This document shows positions 16,854 through 22,858 of a stretch of 22,858 nt of DNA, piece by piece (the first letter of the stretch is position 1; each line of letters starts with the position of its first letter). The notes beneath the pieces are model-generated. The model had not been told where the DNA came from. It searched no databases and saw nothing but the letters and a program-made list of their open reading frames with translations. The DNA is from JAWWBN01 sp033720955 (GTDB lineage Bacteria > Acidobacteriota > Thermoanaerobaculia > Multivoradales > JAHEKO01). Position numbers and translations under genes: made by a program. The stretch spans positions 1 through 22,858 of the forward strand of contig JAWWBN010000039.1 of the NCBI GenBank assembly GCA_033720955.1, written 5' to 3'.

Positions 16854-18680
16854 GTGAGCGAGCGCGAGCTGTCGCCCGGGGGGCGCGGTCTGCCCGCCTG
16901 GGCGACCGAGATGGGGGAGCTCTTCCGCGCCGGCAGCACCGGCCAGTTCATCCTCTACGGCGCGGTGGACGACCTGGCGCCCCTGCCCGTCGCCTCCGGG
17001 TCGCGGCCGGAGTTCGTCTCCCTCCGCCGGTTTCTGACCGACGCCATGTTCGAGCCGTTCGACGTGGTGATCCACTACGACCGGGGGCGCGGTATCCGCG
17101 TGCCCCGCGGCGGCGACCACTTCCACCGCTTTCTCAAGGCCTTCGACGCCTTCCAGGGCACCAACTGGGCGCGGCTGCCGGAGCCGGCCGGCGAGGCCGC
17201 GCTCGACCTGGGCAACGTGCTGCCGCGCGAGGCACCTCGCGCCCTGGAGCTCGTGAACCGCTTCCTGCGCGGCAGCCAGGCGCTGACCCGCACCGACGGC
17301 GAGGGCCGTCGGGTGCCTGCGCCGCTGAAGGTCGCGGTGCTGGTCGAGTACGCCCACTTCATCGCCCCGAGCGCCGAGGCGCTGCATCTGGCCGGCGAGC
17401 GCGGCCAGGTCCTGATCCAGCTTCTCGAGTGGGCCTCCGATCCCGCCATCCTGAGCGCTCACGTGGCGACGGTGCTGGTGACCGACAACCTGACCGACCT
17501 GCACCGCGACCTGGTCGAGAGCCCACACAGCGCCAAGATCCAGATCCCCCTGCCGACGGCCGAGGAGCTGGTGCCGTTCGTGCGTCAGGTGACCGACGGC
17601 GAGGAGAGCTTCGACGAGCTCTCCGAGTACGACCGCGACGGCCTGGCCGAGCGCCTGGTCGGCCTCTCGCGCGTCAACGTGCGGCGCCTGGTGCTGCGCG
17701 CCCTGCGCAACGGCGAGCGTCTCGACCACCGCTACCTGACGCGGCTGCGCAAGGAGCTCATCGAGAAGCAGGCGGCCGGGCTGATCGAGTTCATCGAGAG
17801 CCGTCGCACCCTGGACGACGTGGCGGGGCACGTGGAGGCCAAGGAGTGGCTGCGTCGAGACGCCGAGCTGCTGCGGCGCGGCCGCCACCGCGCCCTGCCC
17901 ATGGGCTACCTGCTGGCCGGCCGCATCGGCACCGGCAAGACCTACCTGGTGACCTGCCTGGCGGGCGAGGTGGGGGTGCCCGTCGTCGAGCTCAAGAACT
18001 TCCGCGACAAGTGGGTGGGCGCCACCGAGGGGAACCTCGAGAAGATCTTCACCATCCTGCGCGCCCTCGGGCAGGTGATCGTCTTCGTCGACGAGGCCGA
18101 CCAGGCCACCGGCAAGCGCGAATCGGGGCTGGGCGACTCGGGTCTCTCCGGCCGCGTCTACGGCATGCTGGCCAAGGAGATGTCGAACACCGACAACCGC
18201 GGCAAGATCCTCTGGATCTTCGCCACCAGCCGCCCCGATCTTCTGGAGATCGACTTGAAGCGCCAGGGTCGTCTGGACGTCCACATCCCCCTCTTCCCGC
18301 CCCACGACCCGGAGAGCCGGCACGACCTCTTCTACGCCATGGCCCGCAAGGTGGGCCTGGACGTGGGGCGCGACGAGCTGCCGCGGCTGCCCGACGACGA
18401 CCAGATCGGCGGCAACGAGATGGAGGGGATCCTGGTGCGGGCGCTGCGCGTCCACGAGACCCGTGACGAGGGCGACGGGCGCACTCTCGCCGAGGTCGTC
18501 GCCGAGGCCGCCGCGGAGTTCCGCCCTTCGGCCCACACCGAGCGGCTGGAGCTGATGGACCTCCTGGCGGTCAAGGAGTGCACCGACGACCGCTTCCTGC
18601 CGCCGCGCTACCGCCAGATGGGTCGCGACGAGGTGAACCGGCGCATCGCCGAGCTGCGCCGGGTCACCGAGAACGGGTAG
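16854..18680 (+). CDS. AAA+ ATPase with degenerate N-terminal ATPase-like half
   Basis: This 608-residue protein lacks signal or membrane segments. The C-terminal half (about 315-560) is a classical-clade AAA module. It has Walker A GRIGTGKT (356-363), a pore-loop-like DKWVGATEGN with an aromatic Trp, Walker B VIVFVDEADQ with Asp413-Glu414, and a second region of homology ATSRPDLLEIDLKRQGRLD with arginine-finger candidates. In the ATNRPD position, the sensor-1 Asn is replaced by Ser. The N-terminal half (about 15-300) looks like a decayed ATPase fold: a TGQFILYGAVDDL strand, a VAVLVEYAHFI segment where a Walker B would lie, and VLVTDNLTDLH, but no P-loop. This two-part layout recalls Ycf46-type and Vps4/FtsH-clade proteins. 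GTG 16854 is chosen because GGAGGGG (16842-16848) precedes it by about 6 bases and the fold starts soon after. It is the last gene of the operon. Confidence 0.9.
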   Translation: MSERELSPGGRGLPAWATEMGELFRAGSTGQFILYGAVDDLAPLPVASGSRPEFVSLRRFLTDAMFEPFDVVIHYDRGRGIRVPRGGDHFHRFLKAFDAFQGTNWARLPEPAGEAALDLGNVLPREAPRALELVNRFLRGSQALTRTDGEGRRVPAPLKVAVLVEYAHFIAPSAEALHLAGERGQVLIQLLEWASDPAILSAHVATVLVTDNLTDLHRDLVESPHSAKIQIPLPTAEELVPFVRQVTDGEESFDELSEYDRDGLAERLVGLSRVNVRRLVLRALRNGERLDHRYLTRLRKELIEKQAAGLIEFIESRRTLDDVAGHVEAKEWLRRDAELLRRGRHRALPMGYLLAGRIGTGKTYLVTCLAGEVGVPVVELKNFRDKWVGATEGNLEKIFTILRALGQVIVFVDEADQATGKRESGLGDSGLSGRVYGMLAKEMSNTDNRGKILWIFATSRPDLLEIDLKRQGRLDVHIPLFPPHDPESRHDLFYAMARKVGLDVGRDELPRLPDDDQIGGNEMEGILVRALRVHETRDEGDGRTLAEVVAEAAAEFRPSAHTERLELMDLLAVKECTDDRFLPPRYRQMGRDEVNRRIAELRRVTENG

Positions 18681-18722
18681 CCGGCGGCTCGCCCGCCCGA
18701 GGGTCTCGACCCTCCGCCGGCT
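18679..18722. terminator. Nested hairpin between the convergent AAA+ and yceH genes
   Basis: AGCCGGCGG (18679-18687) pairs with CCGCCGGCT (18714-18722), 9 bp perfect. Inside it GAGGG (18699-18703) and CCCTC (18710-18714) can form a smaller stem. The structure begins on the AAA+ stop codon and ends 32 bases before the yceH stop, which is the right place for a shared, bidirectional terminator. A T-run is absent on both sides. Confidence 0.45.
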
Positions 18723-18753
18723 GCCCCTGCTCCTCCGGCATCAGCCGGGATCT

Positions 18754-19389
18754 TCACTCTCCGAGGTCCCTGCGGAGCCTCTCCACGAGCGCCTCGAGCG
18801 CCTCGAGCCGCTCCTCGATGCGCTCGAGACGCTCGTCCCGCCGCGGGGCCGGGGCCCGCCGGGGTGCCGGCTGAGATACGGGCGTCTCCTCCCGCGGCTC
18901 GGGCCCGGGCCCCAGGCGGTGGGCCCAGCGCGGCTCCTTCTGGCCCGGCCGACGGGGGAGCTTCTCCACCAGCCGGCGCTCGTCGTCCGCCATGCGCTCG
19001 AGAGCCGCTTCGACCTCCGCCAGGTCGGCGAACTCCCGCAGACGGTGGGTCCGGGTGCGCAGCTCGCCCACCGTCTGGGGGCCGCGCAGCATCAGCACGG
19101 TGAGAGCCGCCTTCTCCGCCGAGTCGAGCTCCAGCCGACGGCTGATCATCTGGCTCCACCGCTCTGCGCGGGCGCCCTCGTGACGCCACGCCAGGGCATC
19201 GAGACGCAGCCGGTCGAGCGTCTCGACGATCTCCGTCTCCTCCAGGGAGGTGACCGGGTCGCGATTGCTCTTCTGATTGCAGGCGGCGATCAGGGTGGCG
19301 ACGGTCAGGGGATAGTAGTCGGGCGTCGCCTGCTCCTTCTCGAGCAGAGCGCCGAGGATCCGGATCTCGGTCGGATCGAGCTCGCGCAT
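18754..19389 (-). CDS. yceH: YceH family (DUF480) winged-helix protein
   Basis: This 211-residue protein is close in length to E. coli YceH (about 215). The N-terminal segment LDPTEIRILGALLEKEQATP followed by YYPLTVATLIAACNQKSNRD is the family signature. A second domain contains the block AALTVLMLRGPQTVGELRTR. The fold is known from structures to be two tandem winged helices; the cellular role is not established. The C-terminus has a Pro/Arg linker and a coiled coil (ERIEERLEALEALVERLRRD) that could mediate oligomerisation. The ATG (19387-19389) lacks a Shine-Dalgarno sequence. A TAGAGT box lies 8 bases upstream on the same strand, so the message may be leaderless. An upstream in-frame extension exists but would run through the divergent regulator gene and is not supported. 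It is convergent to the AAA+ gene. Confidence 0.93.
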   Translation of the reverse strand: MRELDPTEIRILGALLEKEQATPDYYPLTVATLIAACNQKSNRDPVTSLEETEIVETLDRLRLDALAWRHEGARAERWSQMISRRLELDSAEKAALTVLMLRGPQTVGELRTRTHRLREFADLAEVEAALERMADDERRLVEKLPRRPGQKEPRWAHRLGPGPEPREETPVSQPAPRRAPAPRRDERLERIEERLEALEALVERLRRDLGE

Positions 19390-19397
19390 GAGGTGGA

Positions 19398-19403
19398 ACT
19401 CTA
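19398..19403 (-). promoter_or_regulatory. Possible -10 element placing transcription start at the yceH ATG
   Basis: On the reverse strand TAGAGT is followed by 8 bases and then the yceH ATG. This is the same spacing as TAACCT before gltX. It would produce a leaderless transcript, which agrees with the missing ribosome binding site. No -35 box is apparent. Confidence 0.3.
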
Positions 19404-19456
19404 GCGCCTCGCCCCGGCCGGCCGCGTCATGAGAGGATCCACCCGGTGCGCCCGTC

Positions 19457-20821
19457 ATGAGCTTCCCCGCCCTCAAGGTCCTGGTGGTCGACGACGAGGA
19501 GGCGATGCGGACGGTGCTCGAGTCGCGTCTCGGCAGTTGGGGGCTCGAGGTCGTCTCGACCGCCGATCTCGCGGCCGCAGAGCGCACGCTGGTCAAGCTG
19601 CGGCCCGAGATCGTGGTCACCGACGTCATGCTGCCGGACGGCTCGGGGGTCGATCTGCTGGACCGCCTGCGCCGCCACGAGCTCGACGTGCCGGTGGTCC
19701 TGATCACCGCCCACGGCAGCGTCGAGCTGGCTGTGGAGGCGATGAAGAAGGGGGCCCTGGACTTTCTCACCAAGCCGCTCGACTACGACCGTCTGCGGCG
19801 GGCGCTGGAGGCGGCGCACGCGTCGCTGCGCACCCGCCGGCGGACCGGCGTGCCGCCCGAGGAGAGGGCCGAGCGCGGCCTGGGCGAGCTGGTGGGGAGC
19901 TCCCCCGCCATGCGCGAGGTGTTCGCTCTCATCCAGGAGATCGCCCCGACCGACGCCCCCGTCCTGATCACGGGCGAGAGCGGCACCGGCAAGGAGTTGG
20001 CCGCCCGCACGCTGCACGCCCTGAGCCGCCGCCGCGAGCGCGGGTTCCTCGCCATCAACTCGGCCGCGATCCCCACCGACCTCATGGAGAGCGAGATCTT
20101 CGGGCACGAGAAGGGGGCCTTCACCGGCGCCGGCGAGGCCCGGCAGGGCTGCTTCGAGCGGGCGGACCGCGGCACTCTGCTTCTGGACGAGATCGCCGAG
20201 ATGCCGATCGCCCTGCAGCCCAAGCTGTTGCGGGTGCTGGAGGACGGGCGGGTACGCCGGCTGGGCTCGCCGCGCGAGATCGACGTGGACGTGCGGGTGC
20301 TGGCGGCCACCAACCGGCCGCCGCGGGAGGCGATCGAGACCGGACTGCTGCGCGAGGACCTCTACTACCGGCTCAACGTCTTCGAGATCGAGCTGCCGCC
20401 GCTGCGCCGCCGCGGCGAGGACATTCCGCTGCTGGTCCGCCACTTTCTGGCGACGGTCGCCGCGAAGCGGGAGGTGCCGGCCCCGGAGATCACCGACGAG
20501 GCGCTGGCCGACCTGCAACGGCGAGAGTGGCCCGGCAACGTCCGTCAGCTCCGCAACGCCGTCGAGCGGGGCGTGGTGCTGGCCAGGGGGGAGCCCATCG
20601 AGCCGCGTCACCTGCCGCCCGAGAGCCGGCGCCGGTCGGAGGGGGAGGACGGCGCCCGTCTGGAGATCGCACCGGGAACCACCATCGCCGAGGCCGAGAA
20701 GGAGCTGATCCTGCGCACCCTCGACGAGACCGGGAACAACAAGGCGGAAGCGGCCCGCCGTCTCGAGATCGACCCCAAGACCATCCGCAACAAGCTCAAG
20801 GCCTGGGGGATTGACCGGTAG
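19457..20821 (+). CDS. Sigma-54-dependent response regulator (NtrC/GlrR type)
   Basis: This 454-residue protein has a receiver domain (about 6-120) with Asp12/Asp13, phospho-acceptor Asp56 (TDVMLPDGSG), a Thr in LITAHGS and Lys in LTKPLD. A sigma-54 interaction AAA+ domain (about 145-380) follows, with Walker A GESGTGKE (173-180), an intact GAFTGA loop (220-225) for contacting sigma-54, and Walker B GTLLLDEIAEMP. A C-terminal Fis-type helix-turn-helix ends it (about 414-454, NNKAEAARRLEIDPKTIRNK). All residues needed for phosphorylation, ATP hydrolysis and sigma-54 activation are present. The sensor kinase gene overlaps its end by 11 bases, and a QseG-like lipoprotein gene follows, so a GlrR-like role in envelope sensing is likely. 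The targets are unknown. The 67 bases to divergent yceH contain no obvious ribosome binding site. Confidence 0.95.
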   Translation: MSFPALKVLVVDDEEAMRTVLESRLGSWGLEVVSTADLAAAERTLVKLRPEIVVTDVMLPDGSGVDLLDRLRRHELDVPVVLITAHGSVELAVEAMKKGALDFLTKPLDYDRLRRALEAAHASLRTRRRTGVPPEERAERGLGELVGSSPAMREVFALIQEIAPTDAPVLITGESGTGKELAARTLHALSRRRERGFLAINSAAIPTDLMESEIFGHEKGAFTGAGEARQGCFERADRGTLLLDEIAEMPIALQPKLLRVLEDGRVRRLGSPREIDVDVRVLAATNRPPREAIETGLLREDLYYRLNVFEIELPPLRRRGEDIPLLVRHFLATVAAKREVPAPEITDEALADLQRREWPGNVRQLRNAVERGVVLARGEPIEPRHLPPESRRRSEGEDGARLEIAPGTTIAEAEKELILRTLDETGNNKAEAARRLEIDPKTIRNKLKAWGIDR

Positions 20822-22334
20822 CCCGGGTCCCGCCGCCGAAGGGCCCGCGGCGCGCCGCCGGTCGCCCTCTCTGGGCGCGCGGCTCGGGGCGGGGCTGGCC
20901 CTCCTCCTGCTTCTCGTCGCTGGCTTCGCCACCTGGCAGCTCCTCCTCGTCCAGCGGCTCCACGAGGCCAACCGGCTCCTGGCGAGCGCCGACCTGGAGG
21001 TCTCCCGCTCCAGCCTGCGGATGCGGCTGGTGATCGACCGGCTGGAGAACCTGACCGGGCGCTTCCTCGTGCTGCGCGACCCCGGCTACCGCGCCAAGCT
21101 GGACCGCGTGCGCGAGCTCGGCGCCGAGGAGCTGGCGACGCTCGAGGAGCTGCCGGGGCCGCCGGAAGGGCTGGCGGTCGTCCGAGAGCGCTGGGCCGGC
21201 TACCAGGAGCTCGCCGGGCGTGTCGAGCCGCAGGTCCCCGCGGGACGCGAGCCCGCCGGCGCACGCGACGCCCTGGTCGCCGAGCTCGAGGCGGTCCGCG
21301 AAGGCCTGACCCAGATCGACTCGGCGGCCGCCCGGAGGGTGTCGGAGCGGATGCGCGACAGCTCGGCCCGGGCCGCCACCGCCCGCCGGACGGCGCTGGC
21401 GGTGGTCGGAGGCGGCGTGCTCTGCGCCGTGGCGCTGGCTCTCTGGATCCGGCGCTCCACCGTGGGTCCCCTGCGCGCGCTGGCCGCCGGGACCCACGCG
21501 CTGGCCGCCGGGGAGTTGGGCCACCGGGTGCGGGTCGAAGGGCCGGCGGAGGTCGAGTCGCTGGCACGCGACTTCAACGCCATGGCCGAGCGGCTGGCCG
21601 AGGTGGACGGCATGAAGCGCGACTTTCTCTCCAGCGTCTCCCACGATCTGAAGGCGCCGCTGGCGTCGATGCAGGAGACCAACCGCCTGCTGCTGGAGGA
21701 CGACTCCCTCGGCTCCGAGCAGGCGCGGCTGCTGCGGCTCAACACCCAGAGCGCGGAGCGGCTGCAGAGGATGATCGCCGACCTGCTCGACGTGGCGCAG
21801 CTGGAAGCCGGGGCGGTGGAGGTCGAGCTCGAGCCACTGGATCTGGTCGCGTGCTGCCGGCAGGTGCTGGACGAGGCGGCCGGGCTCTTGGAGGCGGGCT
21901 CGATCCGCGCCGAGCTCGTGGCCTCGGAGGAGCCGCTGGTGGTACCGGCCGACCCCCGGCTCCTCCTCAAGGCGATCTGGAACCTGGTCTCGAACGCCAT
22001 CAAGTTCAGCTCCGAAGGGGAGACCATCCGGCTCCGGCTCGAGCGCCTCGAGGCGGGAAGCGCGACCGACCCCTCCTCGCCGGGGCTGGTCGCGCTCACC
22101 GTAGAGGACCACGGGCCCGGGATCCCGGACGACGAGAAGCCGCGGGTGTTCGAGCGTTTCTTCCGCTCCCGCCGCCACGAGCGGTACGCTTCGGGCACCG
22201 GGCTGGGCCTGGCCATCACCCGCTCCATCGTCGAGCGCCACGACGGCGAGATTCGGGTCGCGGACGCTCCGGGCGGTGGTACCCTCTTCACCGTGCTCCT
22301 CCCCGCCACCCCCCGCGAGGCCCGAGAGGCGTGA
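20811..22334 (+). CDS. HAMP-domain sensor histidine kinase (GlrK/QseE-like)
   Basis: This 507-residue inner-membrane kinase has a cytoplasmic start of about 25 residues, TM1 (about 26-46) and a helical periplasmic sensor domain of about 150 residues. TM2 (about 195-213), HAMP (about 214-266, with STVGPLRALAAGTHALAAG), and the dimerisation/phospho-acceptor domain follow, with SVSHDLKAPL and His278. The ATPase domain has N-box NLVSNAIKFS (391-400), G1 DHGPGIPD, F-box VFERFFRS and G2 GTGLGLAI. TTG 20811 is the most upstream start that precedes TM1. It overlaps the regulator gene by 11 bases, so the two are coupled. The helical sensor domain and gene context match the GlrK/QseE group, which in E. 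coli works with an outer-membrane lipoprotein. The signal sensed here cannot be read from sequence. Confidence 0.94.
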   Translation: MTGSPGPAAEGPAARRRSPSLGARLGAGLALLLLLVAGFATWQLLLVQRLHEANRLLASADLEVSRSSLRMRLVIDRLENLTGRFLVLRDPGYRAKLDRVRELGAEELATLEELPGPPEGLAVVRERWAGYQELAGRVEPQVPAGREPAGARDALVAELEAVREGLTQIDSAAARRVSERMRDSSARAATARRTALAVVGGGVLCAVALALWIRRSTVGPLRALAAGTHALAAGELGHRVRVEGPAEVESLARDFNAMAERLAEVDGMKRDFLSSVSHDLKAPLASMQETNRLLLEDDSLGSEQARLLRLNTQSAERLQRMIADLLDVAQLEAGAVEVELEPLDLVACCRQVLDEAAGLLEAGSIRAELVASEEPLVVPADPRLLLKAIWNLVSNAIKFSSEGETIRLRLERLEAGSATDPSSPGLVALTVEDHGPGIPDDEKPRVFERFFRSRRHERYASGTGLGLAITRSIVERHDGEIRVADAPGGGTLFTVLLPATPREAREA

Positions 22335-22792
22335 GGCGGCCCGGAGCCGCGAGGCCGCGGCTCCTTCCGCTTCTCCCCCTGGCTCTCGCCCTGGCGGGGT
22401 GTAGCCAGCTCGAAGCGCCCCCCGCCCCGGCCGAGAGGCCCGCCGACCTGCTGAGGGCTGCCGAGACCGAGCTGGGCGCCGGCGACCTGGCCGGGGCCGC
22501 GGCCGGCTACCGGCTGCTGGTGGAGACGCACCCGGCCAGCGCCGAGGCCGCTCAGGCGCTCTTCCAGCTGGCCGCCCTGCGGCTGGCGCCCGAGAGCCCG
22601 GTGCGCGACCCGCAGGCCGCCCTCGAGGCGCTGCGCCGGATCGAGGCCGAGCACCCCGGCTCGGTGTGGGCGCCGGCGGCCGGGGCGGTGCTGGCCCTGG
22701 CGCGGACCAACGCCGACCTCGAGCGGGCCCTGGCCAGGCTCCAGGCGCAGCTCGACGAGATCAAGCGGCTGGATCTCGGCCCCGACGGCTGA
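22331..22792 (+). CDS. Small lipoprotein, QseG/YfhG-like
   Basis: This 153-residue protein has a lipoprotein signal: Arg-rich start, hydrophobic core and lipobox LAGC with Cys24 as the lipidated residue. Ser follows it at position +2, favouring the outer membrane if Lol rules apply. The mature part is helical and Ala/Leu-rich. It begins with a TPR-like repeat (LLRAAETELGAGDLAGAAAG) and ends with ARTNADLERALARLQAQLDE, a coiled-coil tail reminiscent of QseG. GTG 22331 forms a GTGA junction with the kinase stop, with GAGAGG just upstream. In E. coli the lipoprotein gene lies between kinase and regulator; here the order is regulator, kinase, lipoprotein. It probably modulates the kinase from the outer membrane. 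The family assignment rests mostly on context and the C-terminal pattern. Confidence 0.8.
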   Translation: MRRPGAARPRLLPLLPLALALAGCSQLEAPPAPAERPADLLRAAETELGAGDLAGAAAGYRLLVETHPASAEAAQALFQLAALRLAPESPVRDPQAALEALRRIEAEHPGSVWAPAAGAVLALARTNADLERALARLQAQLDEIKRLDLGPDG

Positions 22793-22803
22793 CCCGACCG
22801 CCG

Positions 22804-22852
22804 GGTCCGGGAATTCTTCCCGGGAGGCCGGGAAGTTCTTCCGGCCCGGACC
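22804..22852. terminator. Nested GC palindromes after the two-component operon
   Basis: Twelve bases after the lipoprotein gene, GGTCCGGG (22804-22811) pairs with CCCGGACC (22845-22852). Inside, CTTCCCGG (22816-22823) pairs with CCGGGAAG (22828-22835) across a GAGG loop. Alternatively the region forms two neighbouring hairpins: CCGGGAA/TTCCCGG with a TTC loop, and GGCC-GGAA/TTCC-GGCC. The position suggests transcription termination. No T-run is present before the window ends. Confidence 0.4.
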
Positions 22853-22858
22853 GCCCCC

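Noticed and set aside
16224..18536. Long reverse-strand open frame across the coiled-coil and AAA+ genes
   Set aside because: It is a shadow of the forward genes, with repetitive composition and no recognisable motif. The forward frames have ribosome binding sites and conserved ATPase motifs.
19457..20821. Identification of the sigma-54 regulator as PspF
   Set aside because: PspF has no receiver domain. This protein has one with an intact phospho-acceptor Asp and is coupled to a sensor kinase gene, so it is a two-component regulator of NtrC/GlrR type.

Overview
The window is very GC-rich bacterial chromosome. Coding is dense, with strong third-position GC bias and long spurious antisense frames. 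Cell-envelope genes (LpxR-like outer-membrane protein, TonB-type transducer, OmpA-type peptidoglycan-binding domain, lipoprotein) indicate a Gram-negative, two-membrane organism. A dedicated glutaminyl-tRNA synthetase next to a glutamyl-tRNA synthetase, an NtrC-type regulator and the general gene style fit Acidobacteriota (Thermoanaerobaculia-like) or a deltaproteobacterial-type lineage. This placement is inference only. I see no insertion sequences, integrases, phage genes or CRISPR arrays, so this looks like stable chromosome.

Layout. Positions 1-222 (minus) hold the N-terminus of a membrane glycosyltransferase-like protein that runs off the window. It is divergent from a tandem universal stress protein (352-1260). 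A tRNA-Ser(GCU) gene (1339-1430) precedes a housekeeping block: transketolase (1545-3554), GluRS (3670-5247) and GlnRS (5337-7022). A roughly 300-base leader with several hairpins precedes a TonB-family protein (7324-8064). Then come an LpxR-family outer-membrane lipid A deacylase homologue (8200-9294) and a KP-43-like subtilase without a signal peptide (9317-11365).

The most interesting region is a tight six-gene operon, 11617-18680, behind a near-consensus sigma-70 promoter (11490-11519). Its genes encode, in order: a PspA/IM30 (ESCRT-III-like) protein; a membrane-anchored ABC substrate-binding domain fused to an OmpA peptidoglycan-binding domain; an ABC permease; its ATPase; a two-helix membrane coiled-coil protein of no family I recognise; and a classical-clade AAA+ ATPase with a degenerate N-terminal half. 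The last five genes overlap, abut or lie 2 nt apart. The set reads as one envelope machine: a membrane-remodelling filament former, a remodelling ATPase, and an importer whose receptor can bind peptidoglycan. I know of no established function for this set.

After a convergent hairpin comes yceH (18754-19389, minus). Divergent from it is a three-gene set resembling enterobacterial GlrR/GlrK/QseG: a sigma-54-dependent response regulator (19457-20821), a HAMP sensor kinase (20811-22334) and a small lipoprotein (22331-22792). Nested palindromes (22804-22852) end the window. Envelope monitoring is therefore the theme of the right half: a Psp-like module beside a sigma-54 two-component system of a type that senses envelope state in enterobacteria.
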